DNA of 64,000 bases from CAZCJU01 sp964562175 (GCA_964562175.1 CAZLRV010000009.1:1-64000); one strand, 5' to 3'. Counted from the stretch's first letter, positions 52,948-61,727 are shown. A program made the numbers and translations. The notes: generated by a model from the letters alone, not told the origin.

Positions 52948-53655
52948 ATGACCGTTGCAAAATTTTTAAGCAAGCTATTCGGAAAATTATTCGGTAATAA
53001 AGAATTATTTTACATAGGCTCGTCCGTTTCGCTCCCTCCGCCGCTGTCGGAGGAGGAAGAGGCGGAGCTGCTTGAAAAAATCAAGGATGAGCCGGAGCTT
53101 CGCACCGTGCTTGCCGAGCGTAATCTCCGACTCGTCGTATACATAGCGAAAAAATTCGAAAACACGGGCATTGAGCTTGAAGACCTCATATCCATCGGCA
53201 CCATAGGTCTGATAAAGGCATCAAAGACCTACGATGCGGACAAAAGCATAAAGCCCGCAACGTACGCATCACGCTGTATCGAAAACGAAATACTCATGTA
53301 TATCCGAAAAAACAACCGTCTTCGCTCCGAGGTCTCGCTCGATGAGCCGCTTCACGTTGACCGTGACGGAAACGAGCTTTTGCTTGCCGACATAATAACG
53401 GTCGACGGCGAGGAGGTAAGCAAAAACATAGAGATGGACGAGGAGCGGGCAATGATACGCCGTCTTGTCAGTCGTCTTGATAAGCGACAGCGTGAGATAA
53501 TCGAGCTTCGCTTCGGTCTGGGAGGCGAGCCGGAGCTGACGCAAAAGCAGACAGCGGAGCGGCTCGGAATATCGCAATCTTATATTTCTCGCCTTGAAAA
53601 AAAGATAATCGCTTCATTGCGTGAGCAAATATTGAACGGTCAAATGAAAGTTTGA
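52948..53655 (+). CDS. sigE: Sporulation sigma factor SigE (pro-sigma-E)
   Basis: A 235-residue sigma-70-type factor directing early mother-cell transcription. The ATG at 52948 follows a clean AAGGAG site; the frame is open much further upstream only because spoIIGA overlaps in another frame. Residues 1-25 or so form an amphipathic pro-sequence (TVAKFLSKLFGKLFG) removed by SpoIIGA. Region 2 is LRLVVYIAKKFENTG ... DLISIGTIGLIKA (about 65-100) with YASRCIENEILMYIR. Region 4 is LTQKQTAERLGISQSYISRLEKK (about 199-221). sigG, usually next, is absent here. Confidence 0.96.
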   Translation: MTVAKFLSKLFGKLFGNKELFYIGSSVSLPPPLSEEEEAELLEKIKDEPELRTVLAERNLRLVVYIAKKFENTGIELEDLISIGTIGLIKASKTYDADKSIKPATYASRCIENEILMYIRKNNRLRSEVSLDEPLHVDRDGNELLLADIITVDGEEVSKNIEMDEERAMIRRLVSRLDKRQREIIELRFGLGGEPELTQKQTAERLGISQSYISRLEKKIIASLREQILNGQMKV

Positions 53656-53678
53656 TTTAAATTTACATATTCTTAATA

Positions 53679-53707
53679 TTGCCGACTACTGTATATTATA
53701 TTATAAA
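53679..53707 (+). promoter_or_regulatory. Possible promoter of the sugar isomerase-like gene
   Basis: TTGCCG at 53679-53684, 17-nt spacer, TATAAA at 53702-53707, 35 nt before the start codon. Confidence 0.5.
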
Positions 53708-53741
53708 TTATGTGTGCAATATATACTTTTGGGAGGTCAGA

Positions 53742-54524
53742 ATGAAGATAGGTGTAATGGTCGAATCGTTTCGAGTTGATTTTCTTGAGGCGGTAAAAAA
53801 AGCGTCTTCACTGGGAATAGTCGGAATACAAAAATATACAACGCATGATTATGATATGTCGGATGAACGTGTGCGTGAGCTGCTCGATATAGCACACAGC
53901 CACGGAATGGAGTTTTCCGCACTCTGCGGTGACTTCGGCACAGGCTTCGGCAATGAGGAAGCAAACAAGGAAACGATCGAAAAATCAAAAAGAGTGCTTG
54001 ACCTCTCGCTGAAATTCGGTTGCCGCATAGTTACGACTCACATAGGCAAAATACCGCCCGAGGAATGCCGACTCAAAGAGGTAATGCGGAGTGCGTGCCG
54101 TGAGCTTGCAACGTACGCCGACAGCGTCGGCGCGACCTTTGCCGTTGAAACGGGTACGGAAAAGGCTCAAATACTTGCCGATTTTCTCGACTCGCTCGGC
54201 GCAAGCGGCGTAAGGGTGAACTTTGATCCGGCAAACCTCGTTATGTGCTCCGGCGAGAATGCCGCCGAGGCGGTTAAGATACTCGGTCCGTATATAGTAC
54301 ATACACACGCCAAGGACGGCGTAATGGTCGGAAATTTCAAATCGTGGCGTGAGCTTCCGCTCGGTGAGGGAAACGTCGATTTCGACAAATATCTGCCCGC
54401 ACTTGCAAGCACCGGCTTTGACGGCTATTTGACAATAGAACGTGAATGCGGAGATACTCCGGCTGAGGATATCGCCCTCGCCGCACGCTTCCTTAAAGAA
54501 AAGCTCACCGCATTTGACCTGTAA
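53742..54524 (+). CDS. Sugar phosphate isomerase/epimerase family protein
   Basis: A 260-residue xylose-isomerase-like TIM barrel (AP endonuclease 2 superfamily). Metal-site residues fall in the usual places: an acidic residue in FAVETGTEK (about 132-140), VNFDPANLVM with Asp (about 161-170), HTHAKDG (about 183-189) and a final Glu in YLTIERECGD (about 231-240). The substrate is probably a ketose or inositol derivative and cannot be told. The ATG at 53742 has GGGAGGTC upstream; an open frame before it lacks any such site. Confidence 0.8.
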   Translation: MKIGVMVESFRVDFLEAVKKASSLGIVGIQKYTTHDYDMSDERVRELLDIAHSHGMEFSALCGDFGTGFGNEEANKETIEKSKRVLDLSLKFGCRIVTTHIGKIPPEECRLKEVMRSACRELATYADSVGATFAVETGTEKAQILADFLDSLGASGVRVNFDPANLVMCSGENAAEAVKILGPYIVHTHAKDGVMVGNFKSWRELPLGEGNVDFDKYLPALASTGFDGYLTIERECGDTPAEDIALAARFLKEKLTAFDL

Positions 54525-54590
54525 AAAGGGTGTAAGTCAACGGCGCCGGCAGATTATTCCGGAATTCTATTCTCAATCGGAGGCAATACA

Positions 54591-55790
54591 ATGAAAAAGG
54601 TTTTACTTGCCGTCGCGGATTTCGGTATCGGCGGTATTTCAAAGTCTGCTATTGAGTTTTTTGACACTGTCGATTATGATAAATACGATATTACTCTATA
54701 TATACGCAGAAAAGACGTTCTCGAACTGCTGGATCGGGTAAACGAACACGTTAATATCGTAACAGCGGACAATCCGTTGAAACGCTATGAATTCGATAAC
54801 TCTGTCGGAGACAAATGTTTAAAGCTCGTATGCGGTATTATGAAAAAGTTCAAGATGAATTATCTGCGGAAACGACTGTACAGAGCCGTAAAAGAGCCTA
54901 AGCAAAGAAAGGCAGAGGAAGTCTTTTTCAAACAAAATTCGCTTTCATATGATGTGGCAATAGCCTATTCCACTTCGGATGATATACCCACCTTCATATT
55001 GGATAATATAGAAAGCAAGCTTAAATATCTGTTTATTCACCAAAGCACACCGTTTTCGCGGCAAAATCAAAAACGACTAAACGACTTCGACGGTATTGTT
55101 GCGGTAAACGATATGCTTTGCCAAAAGCTGAGAGGTGAGTTTCCGAAGATATCAAAATTCTTCGCTCTGACAAATTATGTAGATAAAGACCATATACTCA
55201 AACAAGCCGATATGATCGACTTCAATCCGTCAAAGCCTTTTTCCATTGTCAGCTGCGGACGGCTTGAACCTGTCAAAGGCTACGAGCTTGCCGTAAAAAC
55301 AGCGAGCGAGTTGAAAAAGAACAATATTGAGTTTGTTTGGTATTGGGTAGGTGACGGTTCGGGCAGAGGTGCAATCGAAAAATCAGTGCGTGAAGCAGGA
55401 CTTGAAGATGAGTTTATCATATTGGGAAACCAATTAAACCCTTATCCGTATATCGGAAAATGCGATATATATGTACAATCCTCCGTTGCCGAGGCTTGTC
55501 CGCTGGCGATTCTTGAAGCCATGGCGTTGGAAAAAGTAGTCGTGACGACAAAAACCATAGGAGGTAAAAATCTCTGCCGCATGAATAATTGCGGAGTGCT
55601 TACAGAGTACGATGCGGAAGAGCTCTCGCAAGCCATCATGGGCTTGCTAAGCGACAAAGCACTTTTTGAAGAACAGAAAAATAAAGTCAAATCAATAAAT
55701 TGGGATGTTCAAAAAGAAGCTTATTGCAAAAAATGGGAGTCTTTGCTTGAGGGTGATCTCGATACGTCAAGCTTGCCCGACAGTCACTGA
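54591..55790 (+). CDS. Glycosyltransferase family 4 protein
   Basis: A 399-residue GT-B glycosyltransferase. The C-terminal half shows the GT4 signatures VSCGRLEPVKGYELAVK (about 221-237), WYWVGDGSGRGAIE, LGNQLNPYPYIGKCDIYVQSS (about 277-297) and the EAXXXXLXXXE nucleotide-sugar motif EACPLAILEAMALEK. It has no membrane anchor. CGGAGG lies 7 nt before the ATG. Codon choice (ATT, AAA, TTT, GAT-rich) and AT content differ visibly from the flanking ATA/GGC/CTC-rich genes, and it is separated from both neighbours, so recent acquisition is plausible. Substrate unknown. Confidence 0.9.
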   Translation: MKKVLLAVADFGIGGISKSAIEFFDTVDYDKYDITLYIRRKDVLELLDRVNEHVNIVTADNPLKRYEFDNSVGDKCLKLVCGIMKKFKMNYLRKRLYRAVKEPKQRKAEEVFFKQNSLSYDVAIAYSTSDDIPTFILDNIESKLKYLFIHQSTPFSRQNQKRLNDFDGIVAVNDMLCQKLRGEFPKISKFFALTNYVDKDHILKQADMIDFNPSKPFSIVSCGRLEPVKGYELAVKTASELKKNNIEFVWYWVGDGSGRGAIEKSVREAGLEDEFIILGNQLNPYPYIGKCDIYVQSSVAEACPLAILEAMALEKVVVTTKTIGGKNLCRMNNCGVLTEYDAEELSQAIMGLLSDKALFEEQKNKVKSINWDVQKEAYCKKWESLLEGDLDTSSLPDSH

Positions 55791-55829
55791 TAAACGGTCG
55801 CCGTTTTCGGGGCATTGTATAATTCCCTC

Positions 55830-55880
55830 AAGCCGCGAACGGTACGTGAGGGCGAAACACCCCGCGGCTTTAGATTTTTT
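55830..55880 (+). terminator. Probable terminator after the glycosyltransferase gene
   Basis: AAGCCGCG (55830-55837) pairs with CGCGGCTT (55863-55870), followed by TAGATTTTTT. The 25-nt loop is long. Confidence 0.55.
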
Positions 55881-55900
55881 ATTTTCGGGAGAATATCCGA

Positions 55901-57070
55901 TTGATAGGATACATTGTTAAAAAAACGATAAAAGACCATGATAAAACGGAGGCTGCCTCCGTACGAGAGCGGTACTGTGTGCTATCCGGCACACTCGGCA
56001 TAATCTGCAACCTTTTGCTTTTTGCCGTAAAGCTTACCATAGGTCTTTTATCCGGTTCAATAGCCATTATTTCGGATTCGTTCAACAACCTATCCGACGG
56101 CGGCTCGTCCGTCATAACGGTGATATGCTCCAAGCTTGCAAACAAGCATCCGGACGCAAGCCATCCGTTCGGTCACGGCAGAATGGAGTATATATCATCG
56201 CTTTTCATATCTATAATAGTTATCCTCGTCGGCTTTCAGCTCGGAAAAAGCTCCGTTGAAAGCATCATAAGTCCGAGCGAGGTCAAGCTTGATATATTGC
56301 TCCTGCTCATTCTCGTTTTTTCTCTGCTCGTCAAGCTTTGGCTCTTTTACGTAAACCGCTATTTGGGCAAGGCGATAAGCTCATCTCTTCTGCTCGGTGT
56401 CGCCTCCGACAGCATAAACGATGTTTTTGCGACCTGCGCCGTTATAATATCGTCGATATTCGACTCGTATGTGCCTTTTTCACTCGACGGCGTAACGGGT
56501 ACGCTCGTTTCGATATATATTCTTTATACGGGCATATCCATGGCAAAAAACACGATAGGTCAGCTGTTGGGTACGCCGCCCGACCCTCAGACAGTTGAGC
56601 GTATTTCGGAATATGTTACAGCCTGCGATGAGATAGTCGGCATACACGACCTTATCGTACACGACTACGGCCCCGGACGCAGAATGGCAAGCGTACACGC
56701 CGAGGTATCGGACAAGTGCGATATCGTCAAGATACACGAGATAATCGACGAAACGGAGCAACGCATCCTCAACGAGCTTGGCATCTTGATAGTAATACAT
56801 ACCGACCCCATAGCCACCGATGACGAATACACCTGCAGCCTACGCACGATAGTCGCCTCGGAGGTATATAATATCGACAGCGAATTTTCGGTACATGACC
56901 TTCGTGTCGTTCCGGGCGAGAACAGAATAAATGTTATCTTCGACCTTGTCGTGCCTCAGAGCTTCAACGATTCTCTTACCGAACAGCTGAAGGACGAGGT
57001 GAGCAAGGCACTTAAGAAGCACGACTCAAGGCTGTGCGCCGTAATAAACGTAGAGCATAAATATTGTTGA
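55901..57070 (+). CDS. Cation diffusion facilitator transporter
   Basis: A 389-residue CDF-family divalent metal/proton antiporter. Six helices lie in about residues 28-220. Metal-site motifs are ISDSFNNLSDGGSS (about 46-59) in helix 2 and GVASDSINDVFAT (about 165-177) in helix 5, with HPFGHGRMEYI in the loop. The cytoplasmic C-terminal domain is longer than in minimal CDF proteins, with VHDYGPGRRMASVHAEV and a second beta-rich part. Start: TTG at 55901, GGGAG about 10 nt upstream; no ATG fits the usual family start. Metal specificity (Mn, Zn, Fe) unknown. Confidence 0.9.
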   Translation: MIGYIVKKTIKDHDKTEAASVRERYCVLSGTLGIICNLLLFAVKLTIGLLSGSIAIISDSFNNLSDGGSSVITVICSKLANKHPDASHPFGHGRMEYISSLFISIIVILVGFQLGKSSVESIISPSEVKLDILLLLILVFSLLVKLWLFYVNRYLGKAISSSLLLGVASDSINDVFATCAVIISSIFDSYVPFSLDGVTGTLVSIYILYTGISMAKNTIGQLLGTPPDPQTVERISEYVTACDEIVGIHDLIVHDYGPGRRMASVHAEVSDKCDIVKIHEIIDETEQRILNELGILIVIHTDPIATDDEYTCSLRTIVASEVYNIDSEFSVHDLRVVPGENRINVIFDLVVPQSFNDSLTEQLKDEVSKALKKHDSRLCAVINVEHKYC

Positions 57071-57082
57071 AAGGACAGGGAT

Positions 57083-58498
57083 ATGTCATATAACGTAAGA
57101 CGCTTATCGTGCGAGGACATAGACCGACAGCTCGATATAGCCGCAAGGATAAAAGAGCTTAACGCCAAAGGCGGCAAGATAAAAAAATATTGCGTCAAGA
57201 CCTTCGGCTGTCAGCAAAACGAAGCGGACAGCGAAATTCTTTCGTCGCTTTGCGAGAAAATGGGATATTTCGAGTGTGATGACGAATCGGATGCGAGCCT
57301 GATACTCATAAACACCTGCGCCGTGCGAGAGCATGCGGAGCTGAGAGCCTTATCACAGGCGGGTCAGTACAAAAAGCTTAAGGAAAAAGACCCCGAGCTT
57401 CTCATAGGTATGTGCGGCTGTATGGTATCACAGCCCCACCGTCGGGAGGATATCAAATTCAAATACCCCTATGTCGATTTCACTGTCGGCACGAGCATGA
57501 TATATATGCTCCCCGAGATAATATATAACAGACTAAACGGCGGCAAGCGTTGCTTTTACGCCAACGACTGCGACGGTGTCGTTGCGGAGGGTCTGCCGAC
57601 AAAACACAAGAGAAGCGACAAGGCATGGGTCAGCATAATGTACGGCTGTAATAATTTTTGCTCCTATTGCGTCGTGCCTTACGTAAGAGGACGCGAGCGA
57701 AGCCGTGAAAAGGACAAAATATTACAAGAGGTAGCACAGCTTGCCGCATCGGGCGTGCGTGATATAACACTGCTCGGTCAAAACGTAAACTCATACGGAC
57801 GTGACCTTTACGGCTCGGATTACGATTTTGCCTGCCTGCTTGCCGATTGCGATAAGATCCCGGGCGATTTCATATTGAGATTTATGACCTCGCACCCCAA
57901 GGACGCAAGCCGTCAGCTGATAGACACGATGGCAAGCTGTAAAAAAGTAGCACATAATTTTCACCTGCCGCTGCAAGCCGGCTCGGACAGAATACTGAAA
58001 ATGATGAACCGCTCCTACAATTGTGAGCAATATCTCGCCACGCTTGCATATATGAGGGAAAAAATACCCGATATAACCGTAAGCAGTGATATAATAGTCG
58101 GCTTCCCCTCCGAGAGCGAGGAGGACTTCACCGCAACGCTCGATATGCTGAAAAAAGCCGAATTCGATATGATATTTTCGTTCATCTATTCTCCGAGAAA
58201 GGACACGCCCGCCGCATCATATCCCGAACAGATCGACGAGGAAACGAAAAGTCGGCGTTTTTCACGCCTGCTTGAGGTGCAAAACGAAATATCGCTCAAA
58301 AAGAACCTTGACTTGCTCGGGGCAGAGCTTGACGTTCTGTGTGAGGGCTTAAGCAAAAACAACGATAAAATGTACACGGGCAGAACCGGCGGCGGCAAAA
58401 TAGTGCATTTTGAGGCGGATGAGTCCGATATCGGAAAAACACTTAAAATAAAGATAGAAAAAGCCGAAACCTTCGCACTTTTCGGCAAAAAAATATAA
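57083..58498 (+). CDS. miaB: tRNA-2-methylthio-N6-dimethylallyladenosine synthase
   Basis: A 471-residue radical SAM methylthiotransferase acting on i6A37 of tRNA. N-terminal UPF0004 domain with cysteines in TFGCQQNEADSE (about 44-55), NTCAVREHAE and GMCGCMV; the radical SAM cluster motif is CNNFCSYCVVPYVRGRE (about 190-206); a C-terminal TRAM domain is at about 405-468. Length normal. AAAGGACAGGG precedes the ATG. The ylbF-like gene follows by 29 nt. Confidence 0.97.
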   Translation: MSYNVRRLSCEDIDRQLDIAARIKELNAKGGKIKKYCVKTFGCQQNEADSEILSSLCEKMGYFECDDESDASLILINTCAVREHAELRALSQAGQYKKLKEKDPELLIGMCGCMVSQPHRREDIKFKYPYVDFTVGTSMIYMLPEIIYNRLNGGKRCFYANDCDGVVAEGLPTKHKRSDKAWVSIMYGCNNFCSYCVVPYVRGRERSREKDKILQEVAQLAASGVRDITLLGQNVNSYGRDLYGSDYDFACLLADCDKIPGDFILRFMTSHPKDASRQLIDTMASCKKVAHNFHLPLQAGSDRILKMMNRSYNCEQYLATLAYMREKIPDITVSSDIIVGFPSESEEDFTATLDMLKKAEFDMIFSFIYSPRKDTPAASYPEQIDEETKSRRFSRLLEVQNEISLKKNLDLLGAELDVLCEGLSKNNDKMYTGRTGGGKIVHFEADESDIGKTLKIKIEKAETFALFGKKI

Positions 58499-58527
58499 AA
58501 ATTAAAGAATTAAAGAGGTAAAAAACA

Positions 58528-58914
58528 ATGGATAAAATAAAAGAACTTGCAATAGCACTCGGTCAGGCAATAAAAGAGGACGAAAGAGTCAAGAAAATGG
58601 ACGAGCTTAACGCAAAATACTCCGCAAACGAAAAGCTGTGCGCCGCTGTCGACGAATACAATGCGCTTACCCAAACGCTCACCGAGCTTTATCAAAACAC
58701 AGAGCGTGACGAGGTGGCAATGGACAAAGTGCACTCAAGGCTTCTCGTACTTTACAAAACGATATACGACAACCCCTTAATGATCGAGTATCACGCCGCA
58801 CAAAAAGCGGTGGACGATCTTATGCATTCGGTAAACGATGAAATAACATATCAAGTTACCGGTCAACTCCCTTGCTCCTGTGATTGCGGAAGCTGCAATC
58901 ATCATTGCCATTAA
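58528..58914 (+). CDS. YlbF/YmcA-family protein with cysteine-rich tail
   Basis: A 128-residue, largely helical protein of the YlbF/YmcA family (RicA/RicF in Bacillus, part of a complex that controls RNA processing by RNase Y and carries iron-sulfur clusters). The helical core spans about residues 1-108. The tail (about 112-128) holds five Cys and three His: CSCDCGSCNHHCH, suitable for metal or Fe-S binding. AAAGAGGT precedes the ATG. It is placed directly after miaB, itself an Fe-S enzyme, as in other Clostridia. mutS, which often follows, is elsewhere in this window. Confidence 0.82.
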   Translation: MDKIKELAIALGQAIKEDERVKKMDELNAKYSANEKLCAAVDEYNALTQTLTELYQNTERDEVAMDKVHSRLLVLYKTIYDNPLMIEYHAAQKAVDDLMHSVNDEITYQVTGQLPCSCDCGSCNHHCH

Positions 58915-59026
58915 ACGCCTGTCATGTACCCGATCGGCGGTGTGAATAATATGAAACAGGTTAATACCGATAAAAATAAATATTATTTACAAAAAGTTTC
59001 AAAAATACTGTATAAATTTTACCCCT

Positions 59027-59058
59027 GTAAAAGTCATTATATATTGAGGGACTTTTAC
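59027..59058 (+). promoter_or_regulatory. Inverted repeat overlapping the ECF sigma gene ribosome binding site
   Basis: GTAAAAGTC (59027-59035) and GACTTTTAC (59050-59058), a perfect 9-bp pair around 14 nt. The TTGAGGGA ribosome binding region lies in the loop and the start of the right arm, and the ATG is at 59061. In RNA it would partly hide the binding site; in DNA it could be an operator. A possible promoter (TTTACA at 58986, 19-nt spacer, TATAAA at 59011) precedes it. Confidence 0.5.
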
Positions 59059-59060
59059 TG

Positions 59061-59594
59061 ATGGATAATAACAAGGTAGAAGACCTTGACTATGCTCTGT
59101 CCCACTGCGGCGACGATATGGCTATGCTCGATGTGGTATATCGGCTGACCTATCTGAAGGTCACCTCGGTATGCTACGCCGTATGTAAGGACAAGCAGCT
59201 GGCACTCGATTATGCCCACGATACATATCTCAGGCTCATTTCAGTCGCCCGTCGCTATAGACGAGGCACCAACCCGCTTGCATTTATCATGCGAGTCGCC
59301 GTAAACGTAACACGCGAACGCAAGCGACGAGATGATAACCTACGTGGGGCAATTGAGCTTGAGGACGTAACGGAAACAACAACGGAAGAGCTTGGAAGCA
59401 CTCTTTATACCGATTGGCTTCTGTCACGTCTTGACGAAAGCAAACGGCTTATAACCATGCTTTACGTATATTCGGGGCTGACCTTCGAGGAAATAGCCAA
59501 GGTCACGGGAAAAAACGTCAACACTGTCAGAGCAGAGTATCGCAGTGCATTGAACATTTTGAAAAAAGAGGTCAATACAGATGAAAAACGATGA
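59061..59594 (+). CDS. ECF-type RNA polymerase sigma factor
   Basis: A 177-residue sigma-70 family member with only regions 2 and 4. Region 2 covers about residues 20-90 (CKDKQLALDYAHDTYLRLI with the region 2.2-like core; AFIMRVAVNVTRERKRR). Region 4 is at about 120-170 (LTFEEIAKVTGKNVNTVRAEYRSALNIL, a helix-turn-helix). It overlaps the next gene by 14 nt, the usual layout for a sigma factor and its anti-sigma protein. The regulon is not known. Its ribosome binding site lies inside an inverted repeat (59027-59058). Confidence 0.9.
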   Translation: MDNNKVEDLDYALSHCGDDMAMLDVVYRLTYLKVTSVCYAVCKDKQLALDYAHDTYLRLISVARRYRRGTNPLAFIMRVAVNVTRERKRRDDNLRGAIELEDVTETTTEELGSTLYTDWLLSRLDESKRLITMLYVYSGLTFEEIAKVTGKNVNTVRAEYRSALNILKKEVNTDEKR

Positions 59595-60786
59595 TTTCAA
59601 GATAAGCAGAGAACGCATTGATGAGGATATGCGTAAGCTGTTTGCGGACGAATGTATAACCGATTCTTTTATCGGCAACTCAGAGCTTGTAAAAAAACAA
59701 TATCGCACAAAAAATAAAAATCAAGCAGCTAAGAGAAGATTCGTCATCGGTCTTGCGGCGTCGGTCGCCGCAGCAATAACGGGTACACTGATAATCCCGT
59801 CTGTTTTTCCGCCGGATAACACTTTATCCTCCGATTCGCCGACTTGCTTTGCGGGAATCGAAACGGAATTACAAAACACATATCAAGTCTCACCGAAGCT
59901 TGACGGCATAACACTCAACGGGCTGACATACGTGCTGTACGACATAAACGAAGAGCTTCCGCGCCCCGAGGATGGTCAAATACACGCCGTCGCATACTTT
60001 AAGGACAAGGTCCGCGTATGCATAGCCGACCGTCGGCAAGCTCCCGAGGTCTATGACAAGCTTAAAAGAATACTGTCCCTCGGCACCTCCGGTTCACTCA
60101 GCCGGGCAGAGGTGCAAGACCCTCAGATCACCGGCAGCATAGCCTCAAGCACGGATGCGCTCAATATCTCTTTGGTAAATACGGCGCAGATAAACGGCAA
60201 AAACGAATTTGTTTCATGGTCTTGCAAGGTAAGTGCCTTTATTTCAAACGCCTTGACAAGCGAGTCGGACGGCGATACCATGTGGTACAGCACCGAGGAG
60301 CTTTTCGACGACGAAACACTTTCAATGGTCAACGGTTGCAAGCAAAACGATATGCTTGAATCGGAAAAGGACGATATACCGCATTATATATCTCGTCTTT
60401 ATTCGCTCAAGCTCGAATCGGATCAGGTGCTTGTATCCAACGAATACGGTGATTGTATAATATATGAGGATAAATATGCAAAGGCAGTGCAATATTTCGC
60501 CTCACTTCTCAAAAACGGTAACTTCTCAAAGGGTACGGCAATGCAATATCATACCGCCGATCTGATGCTTATTCTGCCCGACGGCACGAGCATCGCTCTG
60601 TGGTGTACACCGATGAAGCATTCCTCACTGCGAGGTATCGCCTCTTTCTGCATAACCTCCGATAAATTCGATATGTCGCAAAAGAATATATATTCATGTC
60701 GCCCTCTGGAGGACGTGCCGCTCGATGAAGCTATGGTTGAAATAATGGGTGAAATATACGATGCCTTTGAGCTGGGTATAGGATAA
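59581..60786 (+). CDS. Putative membrane anti-sigma factor
   Basis: A 401-residue single-pass membrane protein: cytoplasmic N-terminus about 1-55, one transmembrane helix (about 58-78) and an extracytoplasmic domain of about 320 residues. Position and overlap with the ECF sigma gene suggest an anti-sigma factor with an external sensor. The N-terminal part lacks the HxxxCxxC zinc-binding anti-sigma motif, so the inhibition domain is either of another type or the protein is a sensor without direct sigma binding. No known domain was recognised in the outer part. Confidence 0.6.
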   Translation: MKNDDFKISRERIDEDMRKLFADECITDSFIGNSELVKKQYRTKNKNQAAKRRFVIGLAASVAAAITGTLIIPSVFPPDNTLSSDSPTCFAGIETELQNTYQVSPKLDGITLNGLTYVLYDINEELPRPEDGQIHAVAYFKDKVRVCIADRRQAPEVYDKLKRILSLGTSGSLSRAEVQDPQITGSIASSTDALNISLVNTAQINGKNEFVSWSCKVSAFISNALTSESDGDTMWYSTEELFDDETLSMVNGCKQNDMLESEKDDIPHYISRLYSLKLESDQVLVSNEYGDCIIYEDKYAKAVQYFASLLKNGNFSKGTAMQYHTADLMLILPDGTSIALWCTPMKHSSLRGIASFCITSDKFDMSQKNIYSCRPLEDVPLDEAMVEIMGEIYDAFELGIG

Positions 60787-60793
60787 TAAGAAA

Positions 60794-61690
60794 ATGAAAA
60801 TATATATGTCCGTCGATTGCGGCGGAAGCAAGACCGATTGCGTGCTGTTCGACTCGTTCGGTCAGGTAATATCCGAAAAAAGAGTGTACGGCGGTACAAA
60901 TCTCCGTACACTCGGTGAGCAAAAAGTAAAGGAAAACATTGAAAAATGCTTGCTTGAAATAAAAAGCTCACTCGGCGAAAACGAAATAGAATGCGTCTAC
61001 GGCTATTTTATGCACAACGAAGCTACATTTGCCGAATATTGCGGCAAAATACTCGGTTGCGATAAAACAGTTCCGATAGAGGAGGGTACACTTGCACTCT
61101 ATTGTGCCGGTATCTATCCCTCCGGTATAGTTCTTCTCTCCGGCACGGGTGCGGATGCGTTTCTTATACAAAACGGTAAGACCGTCGAAATAATAGGCGG
61201 CTATGGCGCATACCTCGGCGACGACGGCTCCGGCTATCATATGGGCAGAGAGGGTATTAACGCCGCTTGCGCTTATTATGAGCGGCGAGGCGATAAGACG
61301 ATTCTGCTCGATATGCTGAGGGAAAAATATAAAGCGGATACATTGAGAAAAAGCGTTTATAAAATAATCGGTTCACCCGAACCGATAAAAGAAATAGCCG
61401 CATTTTCTCATGTTGTCGAGCAAGCAGTCGATGCAGGCGACGATGTAGCTAAGAAAATATACTATATGGTGGCATCGTCACTCTCCGACTACGTTATATC
61501 CGCTTGCTTGAGGTATTCATTGCCCGATGATTTTCCGCTTACCATAACAGGCGGTATATTGCGATCCGATGCGGAAAGAAAAAAGCCATTGCTCATACCC
61601 ATGATAGAAATAATGACAAATAAAAAAATAATCCGCCCGACAAGAAAACCGTCCCACGGCGGCATAGAATACCATTTGCGTAATAATTAA
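60794..61690 (+). CDS. BadF/BadG-type ATPase, probable N-acetylglucosamine kinase
   Basis: A 298-residue ASKHA-fold kinase. Phosphate 1 motif VDCGGSKTDCVLFD (about 7-20), phosphate 2 LLSGTGADAFL (about 114-124), GGYGAYLGDDGSGYHMGREGI (about 134-154, acidic residues near the substrate site) and adenosine motif TGGILRSDA (about 250). This pattern is shared with GlcNAc kinases (NagK) and the BadF family. GlcNAc-6-phosphate would feed the NagA deacetylase encoded at 18541. It lies 7 nt after the putative anti-sigma gene, so it may be co-transcribed with the ECF unit; a terminator follows. Confidence 0.75.
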   Translation: MKIYMSVDCGGSKTDCVLFDSFGQVISEKRVYGGTNLRTLGEQKVKENIEKCLLEIKSSLGENEIECVYGYFMHNEATFAEYCGKILGCDKTVPIEEGTLALYCAGIYPSGIVLLSGTGADAFLIQNGKTVEIIGGYGAYLGDDGSGYHMGREGINAACAYYERRGDKTILLDMLREKYKADTLRKSVYKIIGSPEPIKEIAAFSHVVEQAVDAGDDVAKKIYYMVASSLSDYVISACLRYSLPDDFPLTITGGILRSDAERKKPLLIPMIEIMTNKKIIRPTRKPSHGGIEYHLRNN

Positions 61691-61694
61691 AAGC

Positions 61695-61727
61695 GATCCT
61701 TCCCACACAATGGGAAGGATCTTTCGT
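61695..61727 (+). terminator. Terminator after the BadF-family kinase
   Basis: Stem GATCCTTCCCA / TGGGAAGGATC with loop CACAA, then TTTCGTTT. It may also serve the converging nfo gene. Confidence 0.85.
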
